Source of the DNA: Acidobacteria bacterium AB60
GTDB lineage: Bacteria > Acidobacteriota > Terriglobia > Terriglobales > Acidobacteriaceae
NCBI GenBank assembly: GCA_008682415.1
Contig: VANK01000007.1
Coordinates: forward strand, 62,001-126,000
Reading direction: 5' to 3'
DNA length: 64,000 nt
Shown: in pieces, positions 15,814 through 26,869 of the stretch
Position numbering within the stretch: the first letter of the stretch is position 1
How the letters are laid out: every line of letters starts with the position of its first letter
Program-made: the position numbers and the translations under genes
Notes under the pieces: generated by a model
Told to the model about the DNA's origin: nothing
Seen by the model: only the letters and a program-made list of their open reading frames with translations
The model's database searches: none

Positions 15814-17835
15814 ATGAGGCCTATCTCGATCCGTGCTGCGTGTCTGCTGTTTGGGCTGATGACGGTGCTGTTTGCCGGACGTCTGGGCGCGCAGGAGGCC
15901 GTGGTTCCGGATCTGACCGGAATGAGCCTCGAGGATCTGTCGGCGGTGCATCTCTCGACGGCGTCGCGCCACCTGGAGGATCCGCGCAAGGCGCCGACGC
16001 CGGTGACCGTGATCACGCGGGAGGAGATTGCGCGTTACGGGTGGCGCACGCTGGGCGACATTCTGCGCAGCGTGACGGGGTTTTACACCGCCTACGACCG
16101 CACCTATACGTACGCGGGGGTGCGCGGGTTTCTGCAGAGCGGGGACTACAACGCGCGCATTCTGCTGCTGATTGATGGGCATCGCACCAACGACAACATT
16201 TACGACAGCGCGCTGATCGGCACCGAGTTTCCGCTGGATGTGGACCTGATCGACCGCGTGGAGGTGGCGCGCGGTCCGGGGTCGTCGCTGTTCGGGACCA
16301 ACGCCGAACTGGCGGTTGTAAACGTTTTTACGCGGCAGCCGGACCGGCGGACCGGCGCGGAGACGACGGCGGGCGGCGAGGCCTTCGCGGGCCGCACCAG
16401 CGAAGTGCGTGCGACGTTGCGCGCGGGCCGCTTCGCGGGGCTCTTTTCGGGGAGTCTCTTCCGCTCCAATGGGGCGCACCGGCTGTATTTCCCGGAGTAC
16501 GATGCGCCGGAGAGCAACAACGGGATCGCGACCAATCTGGATGGAGACCGGTACGATCATGCGTTCGGGATGGTCCGCAGCGGGCAGTTCCGGTTGGAGG
16601 GGCTGCTGGGGCGGCGCAGCAAGATTGTGCCCAACGCCTCGTACGCAACCATCTTTGGCGATTCCGCCAACCGCTCCATCGACACGGTTGGTTTTCTGGA
16701 CGCGAGCTTCAGTCACGACTTTTCTTCGCGCGCGCAGCTGGATGTGCGGGGGTACTACGACGCGTATCGGTTCTTCGGCTCGTATCCCTACGCGGAGGTG
16801 AATGGCGCGGCGCGAGCGGTACAGATCAACGATGCCGCATCGGACGTGCTGGGACTGGAGGCTGTGTGGGGGGAGAAGCTGGGCCAGCATCGCGTAGTGG
16901 GAGGATTTGCGGCGGAGCATAGCCTGCGGATCCATCAGCGCAACTACTACGTGGGCTCCGCGCCGTATCTGAACGACAACCGAACGCTGGATCACGATGC
17001 GTTCTTCGGGGAAGCGGAGCTGAATCCGTCGGCGCATTTCAGCTTCAACGCCGGGGGGCGGGTGGACTGGTACAACCTGTTCGGGACGAACCTGAGTCCG
17101 CGCCTGGCGGCGATGTATTTCCCCACCAAGGCGACTTCGCTGAAGTACATCTTCAGCCACGCGTTCCGCGCTCCCGATCCGTACGACGAGTTCTACGTGG
17201 ACCTGGTGGACAGCACGGCGAGCACGCGATCGATCGAGCCGGAGAGCATCAACACGCACACGGTGTTGCTGGAGCATGCCTTCAACCCGCGGCTGCACAT
17301 GGCGGCGGCGGGGTTTGCGAACGCGCTGAACGATGTGATCAAGGAACAGGTGGACGCGGAGGGGAACACGCACTTCGCCAACCAGGCAGGGGACACGGGC
17401 CGGGGCGCGGAGGTGGAGGTGGTTGCGGAGGACGCTTCGGGCTGGCGGGCGCGGTCGAGCTATACGTTTGCCAGCACGCGGCAGAAGCCGGGACATGCGC
17501 GGGTGATGAACTCGCCGGCCCACCTGGCGAAGTTCAACGGGGTGGCGTCGCTGGCGCGCGCGGGCTACGTGGGCGCGGAGCTGCTGTTCAACGGCCCGCA
17601 GTCGAACTACCTGGGGCAGCGGATCGGTTCTTCGTTTCTGGCGAATGCCACGCTGACGTCGCGGCCGATCGGCAACCGTTTCGAGATTTCGGCCAGCTGC
17701 TATAACGTGTTCGACCGGCGCTGGAGCACGCCGACGGGACCCGAGGTGACCGCGCCCGCGACGGTGCAGGACGGGCGCACGTGGCGTTTCCGGCTGACGT
17801 ATCACTACAGCCCGGAAAGAAAGTCCTCGCGATGA
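15814..17835 (+). CDS. TonB-dependent outer-membrane receptor, first gene of a c-di-GMP-linked operon
   Basis: 673 residues with a signal peptide (CLLFGLMTVLFAGRLGAQ). The plug starts DLTGMSLEDLSAVHLSTASR and includes VITREEIARYGWRTLGDIL, YAGVRGFLQSGDYNARILLL, IDGHRTNDNIYD and RVEVARGPGSSLFGTNAELA, then a 22-strand barrel ending FRLTYHYSPE. It is short and compact, of the cobalamin/colicin-receptor class rather than Oar-like. Its TGA overlaps the next gene's ATG (ATGA), so the receptor, YfiR-like and GGDEF-EAL proteins are made together. In this arrangement the receptor may act as a sensor or supply the ligand that relieves periplasmic control; that is inference. Confidence 0.9.
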   Translation: MRPISIRAACLLFGLMTVLFAGRLGAQEAVVPDLTGMSLEDLSAVHLSTASRHLEDPRKAPTPVTVITREEIARYGWRTLGDILRSVTGFYTAYDRTYTYAGVRGFLQSGDYNARILLLIDGHRTNDNIYDSALIGTEFPLDVDLIDRVEVARGPGSSLFGTNAELAVVNVFTRQPDRRTGAETTAGGEAFAGRTSEVRATLRAGRFAGLFSGSLFRSNGAHRLYFPEYDAPESNNGIATNLDGDRYDHAFGMVRSGQFRLEGLLGRRSKIVPNASYATIFGDSANRSIDTVGFLDASFSHDFSSRAQLDVRGYYDAYRFFGSYPYAEVNGAARAVQINDAASDVLGLEAVWGEKLGQHRVVGGFAAEHSLRIHQRNYYVGSAPYLNDNRTLDHDAFFGEAELNPSAHFSFNAGGRVDWYNLFGTNLSPRLAAMYFPTKATSLKYIFSHAFRAPDPYDEFYVDLVDSTASTRSIEPESINTHTVLLEHAFNPRLHMAAAGFANALNDVIKEQVDAEGNTHFANQAGDTGRGAEVEVVAEDASGWRARSSYTFASTRQKPGHARVMNSPAHLAKFNGVASLARAGYVGAELLFNGPQSNYLGQRIGSSFLANATLTSRPIGNRFEISASCYNVFDRRWSTPTGPEVTAPATVQDGRTWRFRLTYHYSPERKSSR

Positions 17836-18404
17836 GCCGGGCGCCGCAGGAGGACCGCCCCGCGATACGCTCTCGGTGGCGTGCGGTGGCGTTGTGGTTG
17901 GCGGTGCTTCTGCCGCTGCTTCCGTGCCGCCTGCCGGGACAGCAGGACGAACGCGCGGTGCGCGCTGCCTTCGTCTTCAACTTGACGAAATATGTTTCGT
18001 GGCCAGGGGAGCATCGCCGGCTTGTGATCGGGGTGGTGGGCGACGGCGAGATGGGCGCGGTCCTCAAGCAGGTGTTGGACGGGAAGCTCAGCGAGGGGCG
18101 GCGGATCGCGGTGGTGCAGCACGCGGTGGATGCGGAGTTGAACGAGTGCGATCTGCTTTACGTGAATAACGTGTCGCCCGCGCAGCTGCGTTCGATCCTG
18201 GCGCGCGCGGGCAAGCGTGCGGTGCTGACGGTGGGCGACAGCGACCGATTTGTGCGGGCCGGGGGGATGGTGGGGCTGATCCGGTCGGGCGATCAGATTG
18301 AGATCGAGGTAAACCTGCAGGAGCTGCGCAGCAGGCAGCTCAACATGAGCTCGCGATTGCTGAACCTGGCGACGGTGGTTTCGCCGGCGGAGGGCGGGCG
18401 ATGA
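17832..18404 (+). CDS. YfiR-like (DUF4154) periplasmic regulator
   Basis: 190 residues beginning at the ATGA overlap with the receptor gene. A membrane/signal segment (AVALWLAVLLPLLPCRLPGQ) is followed by the DUF4154 core: VRAAFVFNLTKYVSWPG, LVIGVVGDGEMGAVL, CDLLYVNNVSPAQL, VLTVGDSDRFVRAGGMVGLI and IEIEVNLQELRSRQLNMSSRLLNLA, the classic family ending. YfiR of Pseudomonas represses the diguanylate cyclase YfiN/TpbB in the periplasm. Here the protein sits between a TonB receptor and a membrane GGDEF-EAL enzyme and probably modulates the latter. The stop overlaps the next start (ATGA again). Confidence 0.92.
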   Translation: MSRAPQEDRPAIRSRWRAVALWLAVLLPLLPCRLPGQQDERAVRAAFVFNLTKYVSWPGEHRRLVIGVVGDGEMGAVLKQVLDGKLSEGRRIAVVQHAVDAELNECDLLYVNNVSPAQLRSILARAGKRAVLTVGDSDRFVRAGGMVGLIRSGDQIEIEVNLQELRSRQLNMSSRLLNLATVVSPAEGGR

Positions 18405-20503
18405 GATTGAGCCGTCCCAACAGCTTGCGCGCGCACATCGTGATGGTGGCGGTGTTGGCCAGCGGCCTGGCGGTGGCGCTGTTTACGGCGGCGATTACGT
18501 ATGTGAACACGCGCAGCGCGATTGCCGAGCTGGACAGCCGGATGGCCACGCTGGCGGATGTGATCGGGCAGAACTCGACGGCGGCTCTGGACTTCAACGA
18601 CAAGGAAGCCGCGGGAGAGGTGCTGAGCGCGCTGCGGCGCGAGGTGCCGGTGGTGTCGGCGTGCCTGTATGACGGGCGGGCGGCGTTGTTCTCGGCGTAT
18701 CTGCGGGACGCGCGGTCGCCGGCGTGCGCGGCGCATGCCTGGGGGGAACTGGAGCCGGGCAGTGGGCACCGGCGGGTGGTGCGCCCGGTGGCGCGGGCCG
18801 GGGATGTGACGGGGTCGATCGAAGTGACGGCCGATACGGCGGATCTGCAGCGGCGGAATCGGCGCATGCTGAGTATCGCGCTGGGGCTGGCGGCGCTGTC
18901 GCTCACGCTGGCGGGGCTCTGCGGGACGTGGCTGCAACGGGGCATCTCCGGGCCGGTGGTGCAGCTGGCGGCGGCCATGCAGCGGGTGACCAAACACGGG
19001 AGCCTGGATGCGCAGGTGAATGTGGAGGGGGCGGAGGAGATCGCGCATCTGGCGGCGGGCTTCAATCGCATGATCCTGGAACTGGAGCGGCGCAACCAGG
19101 TGGCGCGGCTGGCGGAGTCGCGGTTGCTGGAGCAGGCGAGGACGGATTCGCTGACGGGGCTTCCCAACCGCCGCCACCTGGCGCAGATTCTGGAGGAGGA
19201 GCTGGAGCGGTCGCGGCGGGAGAAGTGGATGATCGGGCTGCTCTACATCGACCTGGACGGGTTCAAGCTGGTGAACGACAGCCTGGGGCACGCGGCCGGG
19301 GATCAGCTGCTGTGCGAGGTGGCCAAGCGGCTGCGATCGCGCGTGCGCACGGTGGACACGCTGGCGCGGGTGGGCGGCGACGAGTTCACCATCATTCTGG
19401 TGGGGCTGGAGAACGAGTCGGACGCCATGGTGGCGGCCAGCGGGATCATCCAGAGCATGTCGCGGCCGTTTCTGATCGAGGGCAAGGAGATCACGGTCGG
19501 CGCGAGCATTGGGATCAGTACGCGGCGGCCGGCGGGCGTGGGCGACCTGGATCTGTTCAAGCAGGCGGACAGCGCCATGTATGCGGCGAAGCGCACGGGA
19601 AAGAATCGCGCCGTGCACTTCAGCCCGGAGATGGGCCATATGGCGCGGGAGCGGTTGACGCTGGAGATCGACCTGCGCGGGGCAATCGGGCGAGGCGAGA
19701 TTTATGTGGAGTACCAGCCGGAGTGGAGCGCGGCGACGGGGCGGCTGGTGCGGTTCGAGGCGCTGGCGCGCTGGCGTCATCCGCAGCTCGGCAATGTGTC
19801 TCCGGAGAACTTCATTCCCGTGGCCGAGGAGAGCGGGCTGATTCACGCGCTGGGGCGCTTCGTGATGGAGAAGGCGTGCCGGGAATGCGTGGAGTGGCAG
19901 AAGGTCTCGCCTCATCCGATTGAGGTGGCGGTGAATGTGTCGTCGCTGCAGTTCAATGCCGAGGGTTTTCTGCCCGAGGTGGAGGAGATTTTGCAATCGA
20001 GCGGGCTGCGGCCGGAGTTGCTGCAGATCGAGCTGACCGAGTCGGTTATGATCGGCTCGCTGAGCCAGTCGACGGAGAAGATGAAGCACCTGCGCTCGCG
20101 GGGAGTGAGCCTGGCGGTGGATGACTTTGGCACGGGCTACTCCTGCCTGGGCTATCTGCCGGCTTTGCCGTTCACCGCGCTGAAGATCGACCGCACCTTC
20201 GTGCGCCGGCTGCAACTGGGGCCGGAGGTGGCCACCATGATTCGCTCGCTGATCGAGCTGGCCAAGAAGATGGGCCTGCGCGTGGTGGTGGAAGGAATCG
20301 AAGACGCGGCCCAGATGAAGGCGGTGCTGGAGATGGGCGCCGATGAGCTGCAGGGGTATCTGCTTGGTCTTCCTTCGAGCGCGCCGCGCGCGGACTTCGC
20401 GGCGGGTATCGCGGGGCGTTCGCGGTCGATGAGCGAAGCTGCTCGCGCACCGGAACGGGCGCCGATCCTGGATGCGGGAGCGAACTTTCTTCCCATCACG
20501 TGA
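18401..20503 (+). CDS. Membrane-bound GGDEF-EAL c-di-GMP enzyme with CHASE8-like sensor and HAMP
   Basis: 700 residues. TM1 lies at ~10-36, a periplasmic sensor of the YfiN/CHASE8 type at ~37-150 (STAALDFNDKEAAGEVLSAL), TM2 at ~156-178 and HAMP at ~180-232. In the GGDEF domain (~245-410), an intact GGDEF motif lies at 325-329 and an RxxD inhibitory site at 316-319. In the EAL domain (~415-670), EAL is at 453-455 with NVSSLQF, QIELTES, DDFGTGYS, KIDRTFV, VVEGIED and LQGYLLGLP, so both catalytic cores look complete. Net activity, cyclase or phosphodiesterase, cannot be predicted. The CHASE8-like sensor is the known YfiR target, fitting the upstream gene. Confidence 0.93.
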   Translation: MRLSRPNSLRAHIVMVAVLASGLAVALFTAAITYVNTRSAIAELDSRMATLADVIGQNSTAALDFNDKEAAGEVLSALRREVPVVSACLYDGRAALFSAYLRDARSPACAAHAWGELEPGSGHRRVVRPVARAGDVTGSIEVTADTADLQRRNRRMLSIALGLAALSLTLAGLCGTWLQRGISGPVVQLAAAMQRVTKHGSLDAQVNVEGAEEIAHLAAGFNRMILELERRNQVARLAESRLLEQARTDSLTGLPNRRHLAQILEEELERSRREKWMIGLLYIDLDGFKLVNDSLGHAAGDQLLCEVAKRLRSRVRTVDTLARVGGDEFTIILVGLENESDAMVAASGIIQSMSRPFLIEGKEITVGASIGISTRRPAGVGDLDLFKQADSAMYAAKRTGKNRAVHFSPEMGHMARERLTLEIDLRGAIGRGEIYVEYQPEWSAATGRLVRFEALARWRHPQLGNVSPENFIPVAEESGLIHALGRFVMEKACRECVEWQKVSPHPIEVAVNVSSLQFNAEGFLPEVEEILQSSGLRPELLQIELTESVMIGSLSQSTEKMKHLRSRGVSLAVDDFGTGYSCLGYLPALPFTALKIDRTFVRRLQLGPEVATMIRSLIELAKKMGLRVVVEGIEDAAQMKAVLEMGADELQGYLLGLPSSAPRADFAAGIAGRSRSMSEAARAPERAPILDAGANFLPIT

Positions 20504-20547
20504 TCGCCGTCTCGTGATCGGCGCATGCACGGCAGAGATGCGTCCGT

Positions 20548-21009
20548 TCAGGGCGCCTCGCGGAAGAGCATTTCGTTGTTTGACTCGAATCCGAGTTGGG
20601 TATAAAGAGGACGGCCGGCATCGGAGGCGTGCAGGGAGATGGTGCGGATGCCGCGGCGGCGGCATTCCTGCATCGCGGTTTCGACCAGTTGCCGCGCCAG
20701 CCCGCGGCGGCGGTACGCGGCCTCCACGAAGACGTTCAGGAGGTATCCGCGCAGCTCTCCCACCGGATCGAAGGGATGGGGCGGCCAGTCGAGGAGCAGC
20801 AATCCGGTGGAGGCGACGGGCGCGTTCTCATCGGTGATGATCCAGCCCAGGTACCGCTCGCGTTCCATCATGCGCTTTAGCCAGGGTTCAAAGTTGCGGC
20901 GCATCTGCAGGAGAGGCGGCTCCGGTATTCCCATGGCAAGGAACATGGCCTGGCGGTGGGAGGCGATGAGCGGGACATCCTGAAGCACAGCGGGCCGGGT
21001 AAGCAGCAT
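20548..21009 (-). CDS. GNAT-family N-acetyltransferase
   Basis: 153 residues from ATG 21009; an upstream in-frame start would extend into the divergent tilS start. GNAT core: LLTRPAVLQDVPLIASHR at the N-terminus, LGWIITDENAPVASTGLLLL (strand 2-4), GYLLNVFVEAAYRRRGLARQLVETAM with the acetyl-CoA loop RRRGLA, and RTISLHASDAGRPLYTQLGFE at the C-terminus. Substrate is unknown. It diverges from tilS with ~40 bases between starts. Confidence 0.9.
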   Translation of the reverse strand: MLLTRPAVLQDVPLIASHRQAMFLAMGIPEPPLLQMRRNFEPWLKRMMERERYLGWIITDENAPVASTGLLLLDWPPHPFDPVGELRGYLLNVFVEAAYRRRGLARQLVETAMQECRRRGIRTISLHASDAGRPLYTQLGFESNNEMLFREAP

Positions 21010-21050
21010 AGCGTGAGTGTAACGGGGAGCACGAGCCGTATGATCGATCC

Positions 21051-22418
21051 GTGCCCGACGCAAAGCAGCCTGTACTTCATCTCGACGAGAGCGGCCTTAG
21101 GCCCGGCTTGCGGCTGGCCGTGGGCGTCTCGGGCGGGGCCGATTCGGTCGCGCTTATCCGCGCCCTGGCCGAGCGGAGAAGGGAACTGGGGCTGGTGCTC
21201 AGTGTCGTTCATCTTCACCACGGGCTGCGCGGAGATGAGGCGGATGCGGACCTGGAGTTTGTGCGCACGCTGGCCGGCGACCTGGGTCTCTCCTTCCAGT
21301 CCGAGCGGGTAGAAACCGCGGCGTCGGCGGCTGCTGATCCGGCAACGGGCAAAGCCGCGGAGACGATCGAGGAGGCGGCGCGTCGTTTGCGCTATCAATG
21401 GTTTCGGCGGCTCATGGCGGGGGGCGCGGCAGAAGCGGTCGCAACCGCCCACACCCGGGATGATCAGGCGGAGACGGTGCTGGCGAAGTTCCTGCGGGGA
21501 GCCTGGACGGAGGGGCTGAGCGGTATCCATCCGGTGATCGAGTTTCCCGAGGGGCGCATCCTGCGGCTGCTGCTCAGGACCACGCGGGCGGAGATCGAGG
21601 CTTACCTGACGGGACTGGGGCAGGGCTGGCGCGAGGATTCGTCGAACCGGCACCTGACTTTTACGCGGAACCGGATCCGGCATGAGCTGCTGCCGCAGTT
21701 GGAGAGCTGGAATCCGCGGCTGCGCGAGCACCTTGCCCAAATGGCGGAGCTGGCCCGGGACGAGGAGTCGTGGTGGACCGAAGAGACCGCGCGCGCCGCG
21801 GCGCCGGTAGTCCTGCCCGGGCGGCCGGTTCGCGGCGGCGGGCGCGCGGCCGCTGAGGGGTTGGCTCTGGACATCGGCCGGCTCACCGGGCTGGGGCCGG
21901 CCTTGCAACGGAGAGTTCTCCGCTATGCTGCTGAGCAGCTAGGGTTTGCTTTGAATTTCGAGGCGACGGAGGGGCTGCGCGCGCTGGCGCTCTCAGGACG
22001 CGCCAGCCAGAGGATCGAGCTGGCGGGCGGTCTCCGCGGCGAACGGACCCATCGCGAGCTACGGCTCTCGGCGCAGTCGTCCGCGGCGGAGGGCGGCAAC
22101 GCTGCCGAGGTGACGTTCCCCGTTCCCGGGGAGGTGAGCGCGCCGGAGCTGGGCATCCATCTCCGCATTGAGGCGGCGGTCGGCACCACCGCCACGCTTC
22201 GTCCGTGGAGGGCGGGGGACAGGGTGCACCTGCGCCACTCGAGCGGGCCGCGGAAGGTGAAAGAGGTGCTGGAACGCATGAAGGTGAGCGGGACGGCCCG
22301 ATCCGCCTGGCCGGTGGTGGAGATGGACGGGCGGATCGTCTGGATGCAGGGCGTGGCGGTCGAGCCCGGGCCGGAGGCCCAGGTGACGGTGCTGCCGGGG
22401 AGAGCCGCTCCGGGGTGA
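21051..22418 (+). CDS. tilS: tRNA(Ile)-lysidine synthase
   Basis: 455 residues with a GTG start at 21051. It lysidinylates C34 of tRNA-Ile(CAU) so that it reads AUA. The N-type ATP pyrophosphatase loop SGGADS is at residues 27-32, followed by VVHLHHGLRGDEADAD, ATAHTRDDQAETVLAKFLRG and SNRHLTFTRNRIRHELLPQL, all hallmarks of TilS. The C-terminal TilS domain has RPWRAGDRVHL and KVKEVLERMKV with VAVEPG near the end. Length is normal. It is followed after ~330 bases by ftsH, a common tilS-ftsH order in bacteria, though without hpt between them here. Confidence 0.95.
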   Translation: MPDAKQPVLHLDESGLRPGLRLAVGVSGGADSVALIRALAERRRELGLVLSVVHLHHGLRGDEADADLEFVRTLAGDLGLSFQSERVETAASAAADPATGKAAETIEEAARRLRYQWFRRLMAGGAAEAVATAHTRDDQAETVLAKFLRGAWTEGLSGIHPVIEFPEGRILRLLLRTTRAEIEAYLTGLGQGWREDSSNRHLTFTRNRIRHELLPQLESWNPRLREHLAQMAELARDEESWWTEETARAAAPVVLPGRPVRGGGRAAAEGLALDIGRLTGLGPALQRRVLRYAAEQLGFALNFEATEGLRALALSGRASQRIELAGGLRGERTHRELRLSAQSSAAEGGNAAEVTFPVPGEVSAPELGIHLRIEAAVGTTATLRPWRAGDRVHLRHSSGPRKVKEVLERMKVSGTARSAWPVVEMDGRIVWMQGVAVEPGPEAQVTVLPGRAAPG

Positions 22419-22561
22419 GCGAGCCGCCGGTTCGAGCAGGGGCGACCTGGTCTTGCGGGCGGGTTCCCAGGAAGTGTTATTTACCGGAAGTGGTGTGATG
22501 GCAAGGGAATACGATCAGGACTAAGGTCACGGACAGGGGCGCAATTTCTGTTGCAGCCCGA

Positions 22562-22590
22562 TTCAAGTTTTGCATTTCTGGGAGTACAAT
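22562..22590 (+). promoter_or_regulatory. Candidate ftsH promoter
   Basis: TTCAAG (22562-22567), a 17-base spacer and TACAAT (22585-22590) lie in the AT-rich part of the 330-base tilS-ftsH gap. The -10 matches five of six consensus bases; the -35 is weak. The leader to the chosen start would be ~150 bases. No heat-shock-type element was recognised. Confidence 0.45.
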
Positions 22591-22748
22591 TTGAACTACT
22601 GCTCATCCGGGCGGTTCGCTTGACTTGTCCCCCCTCGCGGACCCGTGAACATTTGTGACGTGTGGGGGCCTATAAGCGTCTTATGGATGACGGAGGCGGA
22701 TCCCGAGGTCCCTTAGCGGACTTCCCCGCCGGGAAAAGAGGAGTCCTG

Positions 22749-24668
<1,920 letters not shown>

Positions 24669-24692
24669 TCCGCCACAACCATCTGTAACCAA

Positions 24693-24723
24693 AGGGCCGC
24701 TCGAAAGGGCGGCCCTCTTTTTT
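24693..24723 (+). terminator. Rho-independent terminator of ftsH
   Basis: AGGGCCGC (24693-24700) pairs with GCGGCCCT (24709-24716), followed by CTTTTTT. It lies 25 bases after the ftsH stop. The same stem arms recur in the terminator at 28777. Confidence 0.88.
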
Positions 24724-24873
24724 CGCGGGCGACTCGAAAACCACTTTCAATCGTACGCATGTGGCTCGCGCTTCGGAGGACAACTCACCAAAGTCTGCCC
24801 GCCTCTTAGCAGTCGTAAGACCCTCCCCTAAAGACCAGGGATACAGAAAACTTACACATCTCAGGAGTAGCCA

Positions 24874-26682
24874 ATGGCGACCTTCCCTCGTTCTGCGGCC
24901 TTGAGCCTCGCGGCTCTGGCCCTCGCCCCCTTGTGCCTCGCGCAGACCCCGGTAAACTTCTCCGTCACCGCAAGCACCTCCGGCCGCGCTCCGGGCAATA
25001 TCTACTCCGTCGATCTCAACAACGACGGCATTACCGACCTGGTGCAAGACACCGAGGAGACTCCGTCCGGCTTCTCCGTGAGTCTCGGCAACGGCGATGG
25101 CACGTTTCGTGCGCCGGTCTTCTATACGCTGCCCTCCAAAACCGGTCCCAACCCCATCGCCACTGGCGATTTCAACAATGACGGCAAGGTAGACATCGCC
25201 GTCGCCATCGCCGGCACCAACCAGATTCTTGTCTATCTGGGCAATGGCAATGGCACCCTGCAGGCGCCGAAGACATCCACCATCGCCCTGCCTTCCGGAT
25301 ACATCTTCAACCTCTTCAGTGCGGCCGCGTCCGACTTTAATGGAGATGGCAAGGTTGACTTCGTGGCCAACGCCGGCAACACCTCCGGATCCGCGCTGTT
25401 TGTCATTCAGGGAGACGGCGCCGGCGGGTTCACCACACCGCATGTTGTGCTCGCCGATAACGCGCAGCAGGTGGTCGTCGGCGACTTCGATGGCGACGGC
25501 AAGGCCGACATCGCCACGACTACCGTCACTAACGATGCCGGCGGCTTCCTCGCCTCCACAACCGTCCACGCCCTCTACGGCAACGGCGCCTTCGGCTTCA
25601 CTGACACCACGCCCTATATCAACAACAACGGCAGTCTCTTCTACGTCAGCTCCGGCGATCTCAACAGCGATGGCATGACCGACCTGTTCGGCACCGATGG
25701 CAACTCGCGCGTCGCCGTGTTGTACGGGTCCGCAGGCCGAACCTTCAGCAGCTACTTCCTACCCCTGCCCGTTGGCTCCCTCAACAGCAACTCCGGCGCC
25801 TTCACCCCCCTGCTCACCATGGCCGACTACAACGGGGACGGTCGCATGGACATCGCCGCCTTCAACTCTGTGCCCAACAGCGGATCCACCACAACCTACA
25901 ACATCGCCTTCTTCCTCGCCACCGGAAGCGGCAACGGACAGTTCACCAGCCAGACGATTCCGCTCTCCACTAACACCCAGCTCTACACTCCTACCGTCTC
26001 AGGCCTGTTCAGCCGTCACCTGACGCCTGACGTGGCGCTCAGCACCAATTCCAGCGCCACGTCCAGCACCCTTCTCACCGCCGTCAACCGCGCCTCCTCC
26101 GGCTACTTCGGCCCCTGCTACTATCCCAGCACCGGCCAGGGCTTCAACGTTTGCGTTCCGTTCTACTTCAACAATGCTAATTTCACCGTCGACGCCGCCG
26201 TTAACTCCTACGGCAAGCTGCGCAAGATCGAGCTCTGGATCGACGGCAAAAAGATAAGCGAGCAGCATCACGTGTGGGACCAGCATGGCTACTTCGCGTA
26301 TAGCGGCACCCTCAACCCCGGCGCGCACAAGGCGACTCTCTTCGCTGTCGACGTCGACAACCGCTTGCAGCGATACGACACTTCATTCGTCAGTCAGGGC
26401 GGGCCCTGCACCGTGCCATCCTCGCCAGGCGTGAACGTCTGCAACCCCGTCAACAACGGCACAACGACCTCTCCGGTCCTGATTCAGGCTGCCTCCAACA
26501 TCACCGGAACCCTCGCCCGCATGGAAGTATGGATCGACGGCGTCAAGGTCTATACCGAGACCACCAGCACATCCCTCGGCATCCAGCAAGCCCTACCCGC
26601 GGGCAAGCACCAGATTGGCGTATACGCGGTGAACACCGCTGGAACCAAGTGGCTTGGCCTCGTCAACACCACCGTGCAGTGA
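24874..26682 (+). CDS. Secreted FG-GAP/VCBS repeat protein with C-terminal Ig-like domains (copy 1)
   Basis: 602 residues with a signal peptide (LSLAALALAPLCLAQ). The N-terminal ~380 residues are a beta-propeller of FG-GAP repeats with Ca-binding-type loops: DLNNDGITDL, DFNNDGKVDIA, DFNGDGKVDF, DFDGDGKADIA, DLNSDGMTDL and DYNGDGRMDIA. The C-terminal ~200 residues hold two related Ig-like modules, each with CxxPSxxxGxNVCxP and LRKIELWIDGKKI/LARMEVWIDGVKV. It is an extracellular or cell-surface adhesion or binding protein by analogy; ligand unknown. A terminator-like hairpin (26706-26733) separates it from a close paralogue that follows immediately. Confidence 0.87.
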   Translation: MATFPRSAALSLAALALAPLCLAQTPVNFSVTASTSGRAPGNIYSVDLNNDGITDLVQDTEETPSGFSVSLGNGDGTFRAPVFYTLPSKTGPNPIATGDFNNDGKVDIAVAIAGTNQILVYLGNGNGTLQAPKTSTIALPSGYIFNLFSAAASDFNGDGKVDFVANAGNTSGSALFVIQGDGAGGFTTPHVVLADNAQQVVVGDFDGDGKADIATTTVTNDAGGFLASTTVHALYGNGAFGFTDTTPYINNNGSLFYVSSGDLNSDGMTDLFGTDGNSRVAVLYGSAGRTFSSYFLPLPVGSLNSNSGAFTPLLTMADYNGDGRMDIAAFNSVPNSGSTTTYNIAFFLATGSGNGQFTSQTIPLSTNTQLYTPTVSGLFSRHLTPDVALSTNSSATSSTLLTAVNRASSGYFGPCYYPSTGQGFNVCVPFYFNNANFTVDAAVNSYGKLRKIELWIDGKKISEQHHVWDQHGYFAYSGTLNPGAHKATLFAVDVDNRLQRYDTSFVSQGGPCTVPSSPGVNVCNPVNNGTTTSPVLIQAASNITGTLARMEVWIDGVKVYTETTSTSLGIQQALPAGKHQIGVYAVNTAGTKWLGLVNTTVQ

Positions 26683-26705
26683 GCGAAGCGAGTCAAACTC
26701 ATCAC

Positions 26706-26733
26706 GCAGGCCGGGCATCATCGCCCGGCCTGC
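26706..26733 (+). terminator. Strong hairpin between the two FG-GAP genes
   Basis: GCAGGCCGGGC (26706-26716) pairs perfectly with GCCCGGCCTGC (26723-26733) around a six-base loop. There is no T tract, so it may terminate poorly or protect the upstream mRNA. Confidence 0.6.
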
Positions 26734-26869
26734 GGCTGAGAGGCATTTTCATGGATACACCTTCCCATCCGAAACAACTTGGCTCTTTCGTCGTGCCTCT
26801 TACCTACCAGCAAGATCCCGCCCTCTAGATCCGGGACTACACATACAAGGTCGAGTCTAGGAGTACCCA

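Noticed and set aside
22662-22748. Upstream GTG/ATG starts giving a 668-residue FtsH
   Set aside because: The GTG at 22749 has GAGGAG at ideal spacing and gives the normal FtsH N-terminus; the upstream extension has no family similarity.
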